The notes under the pieces were generated by a model. That model was given only the letters and a program-made list of their open reading frames with translations, searched no databases and was not told the origin of the DNA. Both the position numbers and the translations under genes were made by a program. A stretch of DNA of 64,000 bases from Rhynchopus sp. YZ270_cl-10 (Eukaryota; Euglenozoa; Diplonemea; Diplonemida; Diplonemidae), in NCBI GenBank assembly GCA_964035575.1, contig OZ037861.1:992001-1056000 (forward strand), written 5' to 3'. Below, in pieces: positions 63,521-64,000 of this stretch (position 1 is its first letter; each line of letters begins with the position of its first letter).

Positions 63521-64000
63521 GTATTGAGGTTACCGACAATAAGGCTGACACCCACTACGGATTGCGGATCACCAGTGGCTGAAAGCTACCAAGGTTGCAC
63601 AGAGGAGGGGAGGCTTTTCCGCAGGGTTGGGGTGGTGTAGGTTTGCCGTGGTCACAAAGTACCGAGAAAATTTTTCGCTTCGTTTCCCCCACAGAAAAAA
63701 ATGACTGCCTCACACAAAACCACCTTTTTGATGGGGCTAGGGGGCCTATATAATACCCTGCTATAACCCCCAGGGTTTCCGCCAAGGGGGACCGGGGGGG
63801 ACCATGGACCCCCCCAATATTTTTCCCAGAAAAATCCGGATTTTTACAGGAGTTTGGGGGGGACCATGGTCCCCCCCAAGAAAAATGGGGTTTTGGAGGT
63901 TGTAGATGATCCCCCGTGGTCATGCGACCCCACCGTGCAGAGCATTTGGCTCGCTGTGCCAGAAGAAGTGGAAGAAAAAGGGGGTGGTGCAATCTTTTTT
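63521..64000. other. repeat DNA at the window edge, no gene
   Basis: GGGGGGACCATGG occurs at about 63795 and 63868 in a short repeat. ATGCGACCCCACCGTGCAGA near 63920 resembles 10445. The minus-strand frame here is low-complexity and not recognised. Confidence 0.4.

Overview
This window comes from a microbial eukaryote. The host genes are GC-rich, lack introns and have large protein families, and they sit in very T-rich intergenic DNA. Two transposase genes each contain one short GTATG...AG intron (43 and 46 nt), so cis-splicing is evidently available. Start codons of host genes sit in a recurrent context (CAAAACAATGG, CACAACAATGG). I cannot name the lineage. There are no operons, ribosome-binding sites or tRNA genes that I can see.

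Layout. 1-66: possible 3' end of a gene. 67-3591: T-rich intergenic DNA with hairpins. 3592-7977: a complete ABCC/MRP-type ABC transporter. 7978-16063: T-rich DNA with dispersed hairpins, small inverted-repeat elements and one 1.3-kb inverted-repeat element (13134-14450). 16064-22643: a tandem array of four paralogues with an N-terminal ubiquitin-like domain followed by 25-residue BspA/TpLRR-type leucine-rich repeats. The first copy is interrupted by about 610 bp of foreign DNA, and the array ends in an orphan upstream module. 22868-48738: about 26 kb of nested DNA transposons, foldback elements, MITE-like elements and microsatellites. This holds a complete hAT element with an 8-bp target duplication, a second 5'-incomplete hAT transposase gene, a hAT-derived deletion element and a possible tyrosine-recombinase fragment. 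48966-51988: two more Ubl-LRR paralogues of a second subtype, one with a C-terminal membrane anchor. A degenerate Ubl fragment follows, then an MPPED-like metallophosphoesterase (52612-53421). 54473-54957 is an orphan copy of the upstream region of the last LRR gene. 54958-60170: a composite repeat with long inverted flanks around a 784-residue transposase. 60300-64000: MITE-like elements and hairpins.

The most notable items are the Ubl-LRR family and the transposon architecture. The Ubl-LRR genes have near-invariant ends, a variable repeat core, soluble and tail-anchored forms, and 5' modules left without genes. Among the transposons, many otherwise different elements end in homopolymeric G runs and carry subterminal arrays of short palindromes or microsatellites. 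No LTR retroelement, virus-like element or CRISPR array was recognised. All family calls rest on motif recognition by eye; no search was run.
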